A stretch of 35,762 bases of DNA from Gordoniibacillus kamchatkensis (GTDB taxonomy: Bacteria > Bacillota > Bacilli > Paenibacillales > NBRC-103111), in contig NZ_JXAK01000064.1 in NCBI RefSeq assembly GCF_000829455.1, forward strand, positions 1-35,762, in the 5' to 3' direction. Numbering within the stretch: the first letter of the stretch is position 1; the number at the start of each line of letters is the position of its first letter. Shown one piece after another: positions 1 through 10,018 of the stretch. Below the pieces are notes generated by a model, which worked only from the letters and a program-made list of their open reading frames with translations, did not search any database and was not told the origin of the DNA. The translations under genes were made by a program, and so were the position numbers.

Positions 1-2472
1 ACGGTGCTGCACGATCTATGGATGAACGGGGAGGTGCCCGATCCGTTTTACGAACGGAACAGTCTGCTTGTCGAGTGGGTACCGGAGCGTACGTGGCTGT
101 ACCGTAAAGCTTTCACGGTGGATGAATCCTGGAAAGGGAGTCGGGTCCGCCTGCACTTTAAGGGCGTCGACTATGCGGCGCAGTTTTTTCTCAACGGGAC
201 GCGGCTCGGGGAGCATGTAGGAATGTATACGCCTGCGGAATTTGAGGTCGGCGGCCTGCTTCATTACGGCGGCGACAATTTGCTCGCCGTCGTCATAGAG
301 AAGGCTCCCGACGAGCAGCCGCAAGTGAGCAAGACGTCTTACGTGCGCGCGCATAAGAGCCGGATGACGTACTGGTGGGATTTTTGCCCGCGCATGATTC
401 ATCAGGGAATCTGGGACGACGTATATTTGGAAGCGACGGGAGCTGTGGCCATCGAGGACGTCTATATAAGGCCTCAGCTTCAGGCCGATATGACCCGCGC
501 CGATTTGTCCGTCACCGTCAGCCTGTCGTCGACGGCCGACATTCGGGCGGAAGTGAGAACGGCGATTCGATACGAAGGCCGCGAAATCGCTGCGCACCGC
601 TCGGTGCATGCGCTGGCGGCGGGGGAAACGACGCTGAACGCCTGTATCCCGCTCGAGCGCCCGCATCTGTGGCAGCCGAACGGCTCGGGCGACGCGTGCC
701 TGTATGAGGCCGTTGTGGAAGCCGTGCTGCCGGACGAAGAAAGCTCCCTGTCGGCAGCCCGGCGGACGACGTTCGGGATCCGCAAGGTGGAGTTCGCGCC
801 GAACGAAACGGCCGATCCTGAGGCGAAGCCGTACACGCTTGTCGTCAACGGCCGCAAAACGTATATCAAAGGGTGGAACTGGGTGCCGCTCGACGTCATG
901 TACGGCGTCGAGCGTCCGGAGAAGCTGGAGCGGCTGCTCTCCTTGGCTCGACGCGCCGGCGTCAACATGCTCCGGGTATGGGGCGGCGGCCTGATTGAGA
1001 AGGACGCTTTCTACGAGCTGTGCAACCGCTACGGCATTATGGTTTGGCAGGAGTTCATCCAATCCAGCTCGGGCATTGCCAACAAGCCGAGTACCGATCC
1101 CGAGTTTCTGGCGATGATGGAAGGCGAAGCCGAGCGCATTATACCTCGCAAGCGCAACCATCCCTCGCTCGTGCTGTGGTGCGGCGGCAACGAGCTGCAG
1201 GACGGCCTCGAGCGGCCTTTGGACGACAGCGAGCCGGTGCTCGGCCTCTTGAGTCGGACGGTCCGGCGACTGCATCCCGGGGCGCTGTGGCTGGCCACGT
1301 CGCCGACGGGCAGAGTGTTCTCGAACAGCTTCGAGAACATCGCAAACGATCCGGACGGCTTGCACGACGTTCACGGACCTTGGGAACATCAAGGGCTGAC
1401 GCGGCAATACGAGCTTTACAATCAAGGAACGTCGCTGATGCACAGCGAATTCGGGGTCGAAGGAATGACCCATCTGAACACGTTGAATAAGACGATTTCC
1501 AAAGAGTTCCAATGGCCTGCGAGCAAAGATAACCCGGTTTATTTCCACCGCGGCGCCTGGTGGATTAACGAGCCGCTCGTGCAGCAGTCGTTCGGAGGCT
1601 CGCTGACTGACGTAGCGCAGCTGATCCGCGCGAGCCAGTATTTGCAGCTCGAAGGGCTCCGCTATGCGGTGGAGTCGAATCTGCGCCGCAAATGGCGAAA
1701 CAGCGGCACGCTGCCATGGCAGTTCAACGAGCCTTTCCCGAACGCATACTGTACGTCAGCACTCGACTATTACGCCCAGCCGAAGCCGGCGTATTACGGG
1801 GTGGCAAGGGCGTATCGGGACGTCTCCGTGACGGCAGTGTTCGCAGCGCAGGCTTTGGCGGGGCATGAAACTTTCCGCGCCGATCTGTGGGCGACGAGCT
1901 CGCTGCCGTACAGCCTGAACGGACTGCAAGCGGAAGCGATGATCATAGGAGCAAGCGGACGCAAATATGCATCGGGCCGGATGGGCGCCGTGCTGGGAGC
2001 TAATGCTTCCGCACAGCTCGGCAGCTTTGAATGCCCCCTTGCGGATGTGAGGGAAGAGGTCTTCTTCCTCAGTCTCGAGCTGACGGATGAGTCCGGAACG
2101 CCGATCGCGGCCAACCGATACGCCTTCAGCAAGTCCGCCGATTTGACGCCGATGCTGCGTTTGCCGCAAACGTCGCTTCAAGTTACGCGGCGGGCTGCGG
2201 GCACCGCGCAAGCCGGCAAAGACGCGGCGCCGGCAGCCGACCGCTGGCTGCTGGAAATGGTCAATACCGGCGAGACGGCGGCTTTCCAGGTACAGCTTAG
2301 GGACGCCAGACCGCTGGGAGCATCGGGTTACGCGTATTTCGCCGACAGTGACTTCAGTCTCCTGCCGGGCGAAGCCTGTACGATCGCCGTCGATTGGAGC
2401 GGCTTCCCCGAGCGAGAACGGGAAGTGGAAGTGTCCGCGTGGAACGCGGCTGCGCAGACGATCAAGCCATAG
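1..2472 (+). CDS. GH2 beta-mannosidase-like glycoside hydrolase, 5' truncated
   Basis: This enzyme should hydrolyse terminal beta-mannosyl (or related beta-glycosyl) residues, probably in the cytoplasm since no export signal is visible. The frame is open at the first base and begins with T-V-L-H-D-L, which matches the interior of the usual 'VPGTV...DL' start of beta-mannosidases, so the true start lies upstream. The order is the N-terminal jelly-roll (to about residue 150), an immunoglobulin-like domain, then a TIM barrel. The acid/base Glu sits in WCGGNELQ (about residue 397 in this frame) and the nucleophile Glu in HSEFGVEGM (about residue 482). About 820 residues are present, close to family length. 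Exo-beta-glucosaminidase is an alternative within GH2. The next ORF starts about 20 bases downstream. Confidence 0.9.
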   Translation, partial: TVLHDLWMNGEVPDPFYERNSLLVEWVPERTWLYRKAFTVDESWKGSRVRLHFKGVDYAAQFFLNGTRLGEHVGMYTPAEFEVGGLLHYGGDNLLAVVIEKAPDEQPQVSKTSYVRAHKSRMTYWWDFCPRMIHQGIWDDVYLEATGAVAIEDVYIRPQLQADMTRADLSVTVSLSSTADIRAEVRTAIRYEGREIAAHRSVHALAAGETTLNACIPLERPHLWQPNGSGDACLYEAVVEAVLPDEESSLSAARRTTFGIRKVEFAPNETADPEAKPYTLVVNGRKTYIKGWNWVPLDVMYGVERPEKLERLLSLARRAGVNMLRVWGGGLIEKDAFYELCNRYGIMVWQEFIQSSSGIANKPSTDPEFLAMMEGEAERIIPRKRNHPSLVLWCGGNELQDGLERPLDDSEPVLGLLSRTVRRLHPGALWLATSPTGRVFSNSFENIANDPDGLHDVHGPWEHQGLTRQYELYNQGTSLMHSEFGVEGMTHLNTLNKTISKEFQWPASKDNPVYFHRGAWWINEPLVQQSFGGSLTDVAQLIRASQYLQLEGLRYAVESNLRRKWRNSGTLPWQFNEPFPNAYCTSALDYYAQPKPAYYGVARAYRDVSVTAVFAAQALAGHETFRADLWATSSLPYSLNGLQAEAMIIGASGRKYASGRMGAVLGANASAQLGSFECPLADVREEVFFLSLELTDESGTPIAANRYAFSKSADLTPMLRLPQTSLQVTRRAAGTAQAGKDAAPAADRWLLEMVNTGETAAFQVQLRDARPLGASGYAYFADSDFSLLPGEACTIAVDWSGFPEREREVEVSAWNAAAQTIKP

Positions 2473-2493
2473 ATTTGCAAAGGCGGTGGAGTC

Positions 2494-2640
2494 ATGGCAA
2501 ATGATTTGGAACGTGCGGAACGCGTGCCTTATTGCCGTCCGGGGTTGGAAGACCTCGGGGAGGCCGTCCGCAGGAAGACGGGCGGCGCCAATGTCCTGCT
2601 GCTGAAAGCGCGGGTATTCGACCATCTTCGCGAGCAATAA
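2494..2640 (+). CDS. Small hypothetical protein (48 aa), possibly a gene remnant
   Basis: An ATG lies about 6 bases after a purine-rich AAAGGCGGTGG, directly behind the GH2 gene. The product begins MANDLERAERVPYCRPGLED and ends LLLKARVFDHLREQ. The codon choice (G/C-rich third positions) resembles the neighbours, so it reads as coding sequence. I do not recognise it. It may be a genuine small protein or the surviving end of a larger enzyme gene. It is in the same direction as the GH2 gene and the DeoR gene. Confidence 0.35.
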   Translation: MANDLERAERVPYCRPGLEDLGEAVRRKTGGANVLLLKARVFDHLREQ

Positions 2641-2687
2641 GTTATAAGCGACTCATAGAAGCAGAAAGATCGCAGGAGGGGTTCATC

Positions 2688-3491
2688 ATGATCGTGGTTC
2701 AGCGCCGCAATAAAATCAAAGAGATGTTGCTGAAGGAGCGCAGCGTGAAAGTCACCGACCTTGTGAAAGAGTTCAACGTTTCGGAGGAGACGATCCGCAG
2801 GGACCTGAACCAGCTGGAAAAGGAAGGCATCGTCAAAAAAAATTACGGAGGCGCTATTCTCACCGAGGAGCTTCAGCAGGTCATTGCCACGATCCCTCCT
2901 GTGCAGCAGCGCAAGTTTCAATTTTTTGAGGAGAAGGACGCCATCGGCCGGCAGGCTGCGTCCCTGGTGCAAGAAAACCAAATTATCGTGCTCGACTCCG
3001 GATCGACGACCTGGTGCGTTTCCCGTTATTTGAAGCAAACCCCGGGGTTGATGGTGGTGACCAACGGCATCAATGTGGCGGAGGAATTCAGCCAGCACGA
3101 GGATGCCTCCATCTTCCTGCTCGGAGGCAAGCTCGTCAAAAAGTCGATGTCGGTCGTCGGACCCCAGGCCGTTGACGAACTGCATAAGTACAGCGCCAAC
3201 TATGCGTTTATCGGCACCTCGGGGATTACGATCAGCAAGGGGTTCACCAGCTCCGACCTGTTCGAAGCCGAGGTGAAGCGGGCGATGATCCAAGCGGGCA
3301 AACAGATCGTGATGTTGGCCGACCATAGCAAGTTCGAGCGGCAAGCGCTTGTCTCGTTCGCGGATTTCCAGGATGTCGATGTTCTCGTTACGAGCGATTT
3401 GGCGGATATGGAGATTCTTGAGGAAATTGAAAAAACCGGTGTGCAGGTAATCGTCTGCCCAGTGAAACAAACGTTGAGGGAGGGCCTATGA
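2688..3491 (+). CDS. DeoR-family transcriptional repressor of sugar genes
   Basis: This 267-residue protein is a DeoR/GlpR-type regulator, which typically represses adjacent sugar genes until a phosphorylated sugar binds. The N-terminal winged helix-turn-helix (about residues 5-55) contains the family hallmark NVSEETIRRDLNQLEKEG. The C-terminal sensor domain shows LDSGSTT (about 103-109), VTNGINVAEEF, LLGGKLVKKSMSVVGP and LADHSKF. The start is set by AGGAGGGG seven bases before the ATG; the frame is open further upstream, but without a good ribosome site. Its TGA overlaps the ATG of the SIS gene (ATGA), so it is translationally coupled to the isomerase and kinase and probably controls them and the sugar block. 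Confidence 0.93.
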   Translation: MIVVQRRNKIKEMLLKERSVKVTDLVKEFNVSEETIRRDLNQLEKEGIVKKNYGGAILTEELQQVIATIPPVQQRKFQFFEEKDAIGRQAASLVQENQIIVLDSGSTTWCVSRYLKQTPGLMVVTNGINVAEEFSQHEDASIFLLGGKLVKKSMSVVGPQAVDELHKYSANYAFIGTSGITISKGFTSSDLFEAEVKRAMIQAGKQIVMLADHSKFERQALVSFADFQDVDVLVTSDLADMEILEEIEKTGVQVIVCPVKQTLREGL

Positions 3492-4123
3492 AACCGGTAT
3501 TGGCGAAGCTTTATGAGAAATACCCGGAACTTGCCGCCTGCGCGAACGATATCGACAAGGCGTTCGAGCTGATGAAGCGGACGTTTCGGGAAGGCGGTAA
3601 AATGCTGCTTGCCGGCAACGGCGGCAGCGCGGCGGATTGCGAGCATATCGTCGGGGAGCTGATGAAGGGCTTTATGGCCCCGCGCCCGGTTCCCGCCGAG
3701 TTCCGCGCGCGTTTGGCGGAAATCGACGAGACCGAGGCCGACCGGATCGCCAACAATTTGCAAGGGGCGTTGCCGGCCATTTCACTCGTTAGCCATACGG
3801 CGCTGTCCACGGCGTTCGCCAACGATGTGGCGCCGGAGATGGTGTTCGCCCAGCAGGTTTACGGCTACGGGAAGGCGGGCGACTTGTTCGTCGGCATCAG
3901 CACGTCGGGCAACTCGGCCAACGTGCTCCATGCCGTCCGAGTCGCCAAAGCTCTTGGACTACGCACCGTCGGGCTCACCGGAAAGAGCGGCGGTAAAATG
4001 AAAGGGCTCTGCGATGCCGTCATTTGCGTGCCATGGGAGCAAACGCCCGATATTCAGGAGCGGCATCTTCCGATCTATCATGCGCTATGCATTTTGCTGG
4101 AAGAGGAGTTTTTTCCGTCATGA
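3488..4123 (+). CDS. SIS-domain sugar phosphate isomerase (GmhA-like)
   Basis: A 211-residue SIS protein resembling sedoheptulose-7-phosphate isomerase GmhA. Visible hallmarks are LLAGNGGSAADCEHIVGELMKGF (phosphosugar loop, about residues 38-60), GDLFVGISTSGNSANVLHAV (about 136-155), LTGKSGGKMKGLCD, and the C-terminal catalytic region QERHLPIYHALC. Compared with GmhA it has a longer stretch after the first motif (about residues 62-90), so the substrate need not be a heptose. It overlaps both neighbours by ATGA, between a DeoR regulator and a ROK kinase. That context suggests isomerisation of a sugar phosphate in a catabolic route rather than heptose synthesis for lipopolysaccharide, which a Firmicute would not make. 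The exact substrate is not readable. Confidence 0.88.
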   Translation: MKPVLAKLYEKYPELAACANDIDKAFELMKRTFREGGKMLLAGNGGSAADCEHIVGELMKGFMAPRPVPAEFRARLAEIDETEADRIANNLQGALPAISLVSHTALSTAFANDVAPEMVFAQQVYGYGKAGDLFVGISTSGNSANVLHAVRVAKALGLRTVGLTGKSGGKMKGLCDAVICVPWEQTPDIQERHLPIYHALCILLEEEFFPS

Positions 4124-5088
4124 CACTGCTTGGAGGAATCGACATCGGCGGAACGAAATGCGCAGTAACGCTCGGCCGCCTTAAGGATGAAGGGATCGAC
4201 ATCGTCGGCAAAGTGCGTTTTCCGACGCCGGATTCGCCGGCGGAAGCGCTCCGCCGCTTCGAGGAAGGCCTGGCGGAGCTGCTGGCTCAGCTGCCGGAAG
4301 AGCCGCTCGCGGCAATCGGCATCAGCTGCGGCGGCCCGTTGGACAGCCGCGCCGGGCTGATCCTGTCGCCGCCGAATCTGCCGCACTGGGACCGCATCGA
4401 CTGCGTCTCCCCGCTGCGGAAGCGGTTCGGCGTACCGGTGGGGCTGCAGAATGACGCCAACGCCTGCGCCTTGGCCGAATGGAAGTGGGGAGCGGGACGG
4501 GGCTGCCGCAATATGATCTTCCTCACCTTCGGTACAGGCATGGGAGCAGGTATGATCTTGGATGGCCGGCTGTATTCCGGAACCAACGACATGGCCGGAG
4601 AGGTCGGGCATGTGCGCTTGGAGCACGAAGGTCCGGTCGGCTACGGGAAAGCGGGATCGTTCGAAGGCTTCTGCAGCGGCGGGGGGATCGCGGAACTGGG
4701 ACGCCGGCGGGCGGAGGAGGCTCTGCGTGCCGGGGAGTCGCCCGTCTTTTGTCCGCGCCCGGATGAGCTGCATGCGGTCACCGCGCAGAAAGTCGGTGAA
4801 GCCGCCGAGCGCGGTGATGCGCTCGCTCGCGACATTCTGCAGGAGGTCGGCCGCAAGCTGGGACGCGGTCTGGCGATGCTGGTCGATATATTGAACCCGG
4901 AACGGATCGTCATCGGCAGCATTTACGGCAGACAGCAGGCGATTCTGGAGCCGGCCGCACTCGCGGTGCTGGATAACGAAGCGCTGCCGATCGCCCGGAG
5001 CGTCTGCAAGATCGTTCCCGCTGGCTTGGGCGAGAGCGTTGGCGATGTGGCCTGTCTGTCGGTGGCGCTCAATCTCGTAGTCGAGTAA
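4120..5088 (+). CDS. ROK-family sugar kinase
   Basis: This 322-residue protein is a ROK kinase, expected to phosphorylate a hexose or N-acetyl amino sugar with ATP. The phosphate-binding motif GIDIGGTKCAVTLG is at residues 5-18, the catalytic region LQNDANACALAEW at about 108-120, and the ROK signature LTFGTGMGAGMILDG followed by GEVGHVRL in the middle. The start overlaps the SIS gene's stop (ATGA); the frame extends upstream inside that gene without a ribosome site. The cysteine-rich zinc motif that follows GEVGH in most ROK proteins is absent: the stretch reads GPVGYGKAGSFEGFCSGGG with one Cys. NagA downstream makes an N-acetylhexosamine substrate plausible, but this is inference. Confidence 0.9.
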   Translation: MTLLGGIDIGGTKCAVTLGRLKDEGIDIVGKVRFPTPDSPAEALRRFEEGLAELLAQLPEEPLAAIGISCGGPLDSRAGLILSPPNLPHWDRIDCVSPLRKRFGVPVGLQNDANACALAEWKWGAGRGCRNMIFLTFGTGMGAGMILDGRLYSGTNDMAGEVGHVRLEHEGPVGYGKAGSFEGFCSGGGIAELGRRRAEEALRAGESPVFCPRPDELHAVTAQKVGEAAERGDALARDILQEVGRKLGRGLAMLVDILNPERIVIGSIYGRQQAILEPAALAVLDNEALPIARSVCKIVPAGLGESVGDVACLSVALNLVVE

Positions 5089-5162
5089 GACCGCGGATAA
5101 GCGGACCCGGCCGCGGCATAGGCCGGCGCGAGAATCATGCGAAATTTGGGAGGGGAACGGAT

Positions 5163-5897
5163 ATGGCCAAACTGACGGCCGAAGAGCTGAAGCATTATCG
5201 GGACAACGGATACGCTTTGTATCGAAAACCGCTGTTTTCGCCGGAGAAGCAAGCGCGATTAACCGCGATTTTCGAAGAGCATTTGGCCGAAAAGGGCAGC
5301 AAGCTGTCCGACGAGCTGGATACGCCGCATTTTCGCGATCCGCGGCTGCTGGAGTTTCTGCTTAGCGACGAGGTGCTGGATCTGGTCGAGCCGATCACCG
5401 GCCCGAATATCGCGCTCTGGTCCAGCCATTTTATCTGCAAGGATCCGTTCGTCGGCCGCGCGACGCCGTGGCATGAAGATTCCGCCTATTGGAAAAATCG
5501 ACTTAGCAGGTTTGACAGCATCGTGACCGTGTGGGTGGCTATTGACCGGGCCGTCAAAGAGAACGGCTGCATGAAAGTCATTCCGGGCACGCATGTCAAC
5601 GGCTTCTCCGAATATGAGGAAGTCGACAGCCGTACGAACACCTTCGGCCGTAAAATCAAGCAGGTGGACGAGGAGAAGGCCGTTTATTTCGAGCTCGAGC
5701 CGGGCGAGTGCTCCCTTCATGACTCGCGCATCATTCACGGCGCCGACCCCAACCTTAGCCCGCTGCGCCGCTGCGGGTATACGATGCGCTATTTTGCGAC
5801 CGACGTGCTTGTGAACCGGGACGATAAAATCAACCGCGGTCACCGGATTTGGCTGGCGCGAGGCCGCGATATCGCAGGCAATGTATACGAAAACTAA
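5163..5897 (+). CDS. PhyH-family Fe(II)/2-oxoglutarate dioxygenase
   Basis: A 244-residue member of the phytanoyl-CoA dioxygenase-like family. These enzymes use Fe(II), oxygen and 2-oxoglutarate to hydroxylate small molecules. The iron-binding H-x-D lies in TPWHEDSAYW (about residues 101-110). The distal His lies in LHDSRIIHGADPN (about 187-199), followed by an Arg in RRCGYTMRYF that would hold 2-oxoglutarate. The double-stranded beta-helix core and the length are normal. GGGAGGGGAAC precedes the ATG. It lies between a sugar kinase and NagA in the same direction, so it could act on a sugar-derived or osmolyte-like substrate, but the substrate cannot be read from sequence. Confidence 0.85.
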   Translation: MAKLTAEELKHYRDNGYALYRKPLFSPEKQARLTAIFEEHLAEKGSKLSDELDTPHFRDPRLLEFLLSDEVLDLVEPITGPNIALWSSHFICKDPFVGRATPWHEDSAYWKNRLSRFDSIVTVWVAIDRAVKENGCMKVIPGTHVNGFSEYEEVDSRTNTFGRKIKQVDEEKAVYFELEPGECSLHDSRIIHGADPNLSPLRRCGYTMRYFATDVLVNRDDKINRGHRIWLARGRDIAGNVYEN

Positions 5898-6017
5898 AAT
5901 GTACGGTGTTTGGCGGGGCGCTATGCAACGATCGGCTGAAATGGTAAAGAAGTCAAACGGAACCGCCAACGAAATCGGTCAGCCAAAGCGATCAACTCAT
6001 AAGGGGGAGGGACGGAA

Positions 6018-7181
6018 ATGTCGTCCACGTGGATTCGCAACGTAAGGATGCCCGGTAAGGGAGAGCTTGTGAGCGGCAATATTTTCGTTAGAGACGGCAG
6101 GATAGAAGGTGTATTTATCAACGGCGAGACAGCTTCTCAGCAAGCGGATCAAGAAATCGACGGCGGCGGGCAGCTGCTCATTCCGGGAATGATCGACGTT
6201 CACATTCACGGAGCGGACGGGTTCGACATGATGGACGGCACCGCGGCAAGTGTCGAAGCGGTTTCCGCAGCATGCGCGCGGTCCGGTTGCACGTCCTTTC
6301 TGGCTACTTCGGTTTCCTCCTCGCTGGAGGACTTGCTGCGCATGATCGATAGCGTTGTCGCGGTAACGGGCCATGAGCCCGGAGCCCGAATTGCCGGCCT
6401 TCATATCGAAGGGCCGTATTTGAACGCGAAGCGGAAAGGGATGCAGAACGAACGGTATTTGCGTCATCCCGATATGGAAGAAATGGAGCTTATCGCAAAG
6501 AAATCCGGACCGCTGCTCCGTATGGTTACTTTGGCGCCGGAGCTTCCGGGCGGGCTCGAGCTCGTCCGCTATTTGAACAACCGCGGCATTATTGCGGCGA
6601 TCGCCCATTCCGACGCCACCTACGAACAAGCCAAAGAAGCGTTCCGCGAGGGAGCGAGCCATGTGACTCACTGTTTTAACGGGATGCGACCGATTCATCA
6701 CCGCGACCCCGGAATTGTCGTAGCTGCGTTCGAAGAGGAGCATGTCAGCGTGCAGGCGATCGTCGATCACGTTCATCTTCATCCGGCTATCGTTCGCCTC
6801 CTGTACCGGGAAAAGGGCCCGGACAAAATGGTACTCGTTACGGACGCTTTGCAGGCTATGGGGCTGGGGGACGGAACGTATATGTTTGGAGGCCATGCAG
6901 TGACCGTAAAGGACGGCGTCGCGACGCTACAGGACGGTACACTGGCATCCAGCACGGTAACGATGAACGAAGCCCTCGCCAAAACGGTCCGGTCCGGGAT
7001 CCCGGTTAGCGATGCCGTCAGAATGGCGACGGAAGCTCCGGCGAACATTATTGGCTTATCCGGTAAAGGCAAGCTCGCGCCGCAGGCGGATGCGGATCTG
7101 GTGCTTCTTAACGACCGGTTCGAGGTTTTATGGACTATGGTAAGCGGACGGATCGTCTTTGCAAAATGGGACCAATCTTAG
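6018..7181 (+). CDS. nagA: N-acetylglucosamine-6-phosphate deacetylase
   Basis: NagA removes acetate from N-acetylglucosamine-6-phosphate in the cytoplasm, giving glucosamine-6-phosphate for glycolysis or cell-wall precursors. The 387-residue length is typical. Amidohydrolase motifs in order are IDVHIHGADGFDMMDG (about residues 59-74), LHIEGPYLN with the metal Glu, IAHSDATYEQA, VTHCFNGMRPIHHRDPG, and LVTDALQAMG with the catalytic Asp. AGGGGGAGGGACGG precedes the ATG. NagB is not in the window; the ROK kinase upstream could supply the phosphorylated substrate. The GH36 gene begins 15 bases downstream, so the two are probably cotranscribed. Confidence 0.95.
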   Translation: MSSTWIRNVRMPGKGELVSGNIFVRDGRIEGVFINGETASQQADQEIDGGGQLLIPGMIDVHIHGADGFDMMDGTAASVEAVSAACARSGCTSFLATSVSSSLEDLLRMIDSVVAVTGHEPGARIAGLHIEGPYLNAKRKGMQNERYLRHPDMEEMELIAKKSGPLLRMVTLAPELPGGLELVRYLNNRGIIAAIAHSDATYEQAKEAFREGASHVTHCFNGMRPIHHRDPGIVVAAFEEEHVSVQAIVDHVHLHPAIVRLLYREKGPDKMVLVTDALQAMGLGDGTYMFGGHAVTVKDGVATLQDGTLASSTVTMNEALAKTVRSGIPVSDAVRMATEAPANIIGLSGKGKLAPQADADLVLLNDRFEVLWTMVSGRIVFAKWDQS

Positions 7182-7196
7182 ACAAAGGAGCCGCTT

Positions 7197-9343
7197 ATGT
7201 TTACATGTATCGATTGGCATGAAGGTAAAGGACTAACCTATAAGAACGAAACGGTGTTCGGCGCCGTGTCGGTGTCTGTCCGTCTTGACGGCCGCGCGCC
7301 TTTCCAGCTTGACTATCAAGGCTGCGAGCTGCAGGAAGGAGAGGACCGGTTCGGCGGTTATGCCGAATACCGGCATGCGTTCCGCAGCGATGACGAGAAG
7401 GTCGGCGTTCGGCTGACGCTGCGCTGCTACAGCCATTTCGCGCTCGCCTATGTGGACGGCGCGATTGAGCATGCGAACGATTTCGGCACACAACGCTCGT
7501 TCGCTCCCGCCGGCGGAATCAGCGTTACGATAAAGCCCGAAGCGGCCGTCCGGGGCTTGCTCGCCAATTATCAGCATAAGGATTGGTGGACGCGCCCGCA
7601 TTTCAATCCGGATATGTCCCAGCTGCCGGAGCGTACGCAATCGCTGCTGTGGCAAACGGACACCGCCTATTACCAGCTTCTGCCCGTATGCGGACCGGTG
7701 TTCCGCACCGATCTTGCCGGCTCGTCCGAAGGCTTGACCGTCCGCATCTCGGGGCAGCAGGGGGGACGCAACCGCTGTGAGACGCTGGCTTTTGTGACCG
7801 GAGCCGGAGACGATCCTTTCCGGCTCATGAACAGGCATGTCGAGATCGCCCTCGACGCGCTGAATTTTCCGACACTGCCGCGCGAGCGGAAGAAGTACCC
7901 GGAAATGCTGGATTACTTGGGTTGGTGCAGCTGGGACGCTTTCTATCATCAGGTGAACGAAGAAGGATTGTTGGCCAAGCTTCAGGAGTTGCAGGAACTG
8001 AAGCTGCCTGTACGCTGGGTCATGATTGACGACGGCTGGTCCGACACGGCGGACGGCAAGCTGCAGGCGTTCGAGGCGGATGCGGACAAGTTTCCCCGGG
8101 GTCTTGCCCATGCCGTACGTGAGCTGAAGGACCGTTTCGGTGTCAGGTGGGTCGGAGTATGGCATACGATCGTCGGATATTGGGGCGGCATCCATCCGGA
8201 CAGCCCGCTGGCCAAACAGTTAAGCGATTCCTTGTTCACCACCGCCAAAGGCAGTCTGATTCCTTATCCGGATGCCGGCAGAGGGTTCGGCTTCTGGCAT
8301 GCGTGGCATTCGTTCCTTCGCCGCCAAGGCGTCGATTTCGTGAAAGTGGACAGCCAGAGCGCGGTGCTGAACTATTTGAAATACCACCGTTCCATCGGAG
8401 AAGCGGCCGGCGCGGCCCATGAAGCGCTGGAAGCGTCGGTGGCGCTGCATTTTGACGGCACGATCATCAACTGCATGGGGATGGCGTCGGAAAACATTTG
8501 GCATAGACCCAAATCGGCCGTTTCCCGCAACAGCGACGATTTCGTCCCGAAAGAGGCGCACGGCTTTCCGGAGCATGCGCTGCAGAACGCCTATAATTCC
8601 TATTACCACGGGCCGTTCTATTGGGGCGATTGGGACATGTTCTGGACGCAAAATCATGACGATGTTCAAAGCGCCGTGCTGCGTTCGATCAGCGGCGGGC
8701 CGGTCTATGTCAGCGACGCAATCGGGCGGACCAGCCCCGAGAGGGTGTGGCCGCTTATCTATCGGGACGGCAAGCTGATCCGCTGCGACCGGACTGCAAA
8801 TCCGACCGCGGACTGCTTGCTTGCGAACCCGACGGAGACGGATATTCCGCTTAAGCTGTGGAATACGATCGGCGGATCGGGCGCCGTGGCTGTCTTTCAT
8901 ATCCGCAAAAATGACGGTCCGGTAAGCGGCTCCATCGGCATCGAAGATGTGCCTGAGCTGGATCCGGCGAAGCCTTATTTGCTTTTTGAGCATTTTTCCC
9001 GAGAGTGCCAACGCTATCGGGCAAAGAACGGCGGGACTTCACCCTTCAAACCGGGCAATGCGCGATGTACTTGCTGATTCCGCGGCAGGGTGCAGTGACG
9101 CCGATCGGACTGATGGACAAATATATGTCGACTGACGCTGTACGCAAGTGCTGGACGAACGGCCGTTCAACTTTGGTTCAGCTGAAGGAAGGCGGCGATT
9201 TTGGGTTCGTCAGCGCCGCGAAGCCGGCGGCCGTACGGGTGAACGGCGAGGCCGTGGAGGTTGCCGATCTGGCGAAAGGGCTCTATGAAGTGAAATGCGG
9301 TACCGGAAGCGGGGACGTTCTCGTCGAAATCCTGCACGATTGA
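7197..9343 (+). CDS. GH36 alpha-galactosidase/raffinose synthase-like, frame break near the end
   Basis: A GH36 protein of the raffinose-synthase/Sip1 type, expected to act on alpha-galactosides. After an N-terminal beta domain come LGWCSWDAFYHQ (about residue 240), VRWVMIDDGWSD, and VDFVKVDSQSAV with the nucleophile Asp at residue 385. Then come SRNSDDF, probably the acid/base loop, and YWGDWDMFWTQ. The first frame ends at 9077 with a nonsense tail after YLLFEHFSREC. The expected C-terminus (LSGKERRDFTLQTGQC, then LLIPRQGAVTPIGLMDKYMS) continues in another frame to 9343. One missing base at about 9008-9014, perhaps a C in CGCTA, restores about 715 residues, the usual family length. This is either a sequencing error or a C-terminally truncated enzyme with an intact catalytic domain. 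Confidence 0.85.
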
Positions 9344-9357
9344 CGTACAGCAGCTGA

Positions 9358-9915
<558 letters not shown>

Positions 9916-10018
9916 TATGAAAAACAGCGTCAGTCCCGGATTTTAAATTTATCCATGGCTGCCGCTGTAAGGCTGCTTTCTATGCTCTTCTTTAGCCCAT
10001 TTCGGCTTAGATCAAACA

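Noticed and set aside
16-1548. Long minus-strand open frame opposite the GH2 gene
   Set aside because: It is rich in Arg, His, Pro and Leu without domain motifs or a ribosome site, and lies opposite a gene with intact catalytic motifs. It is a high-GC shadow.
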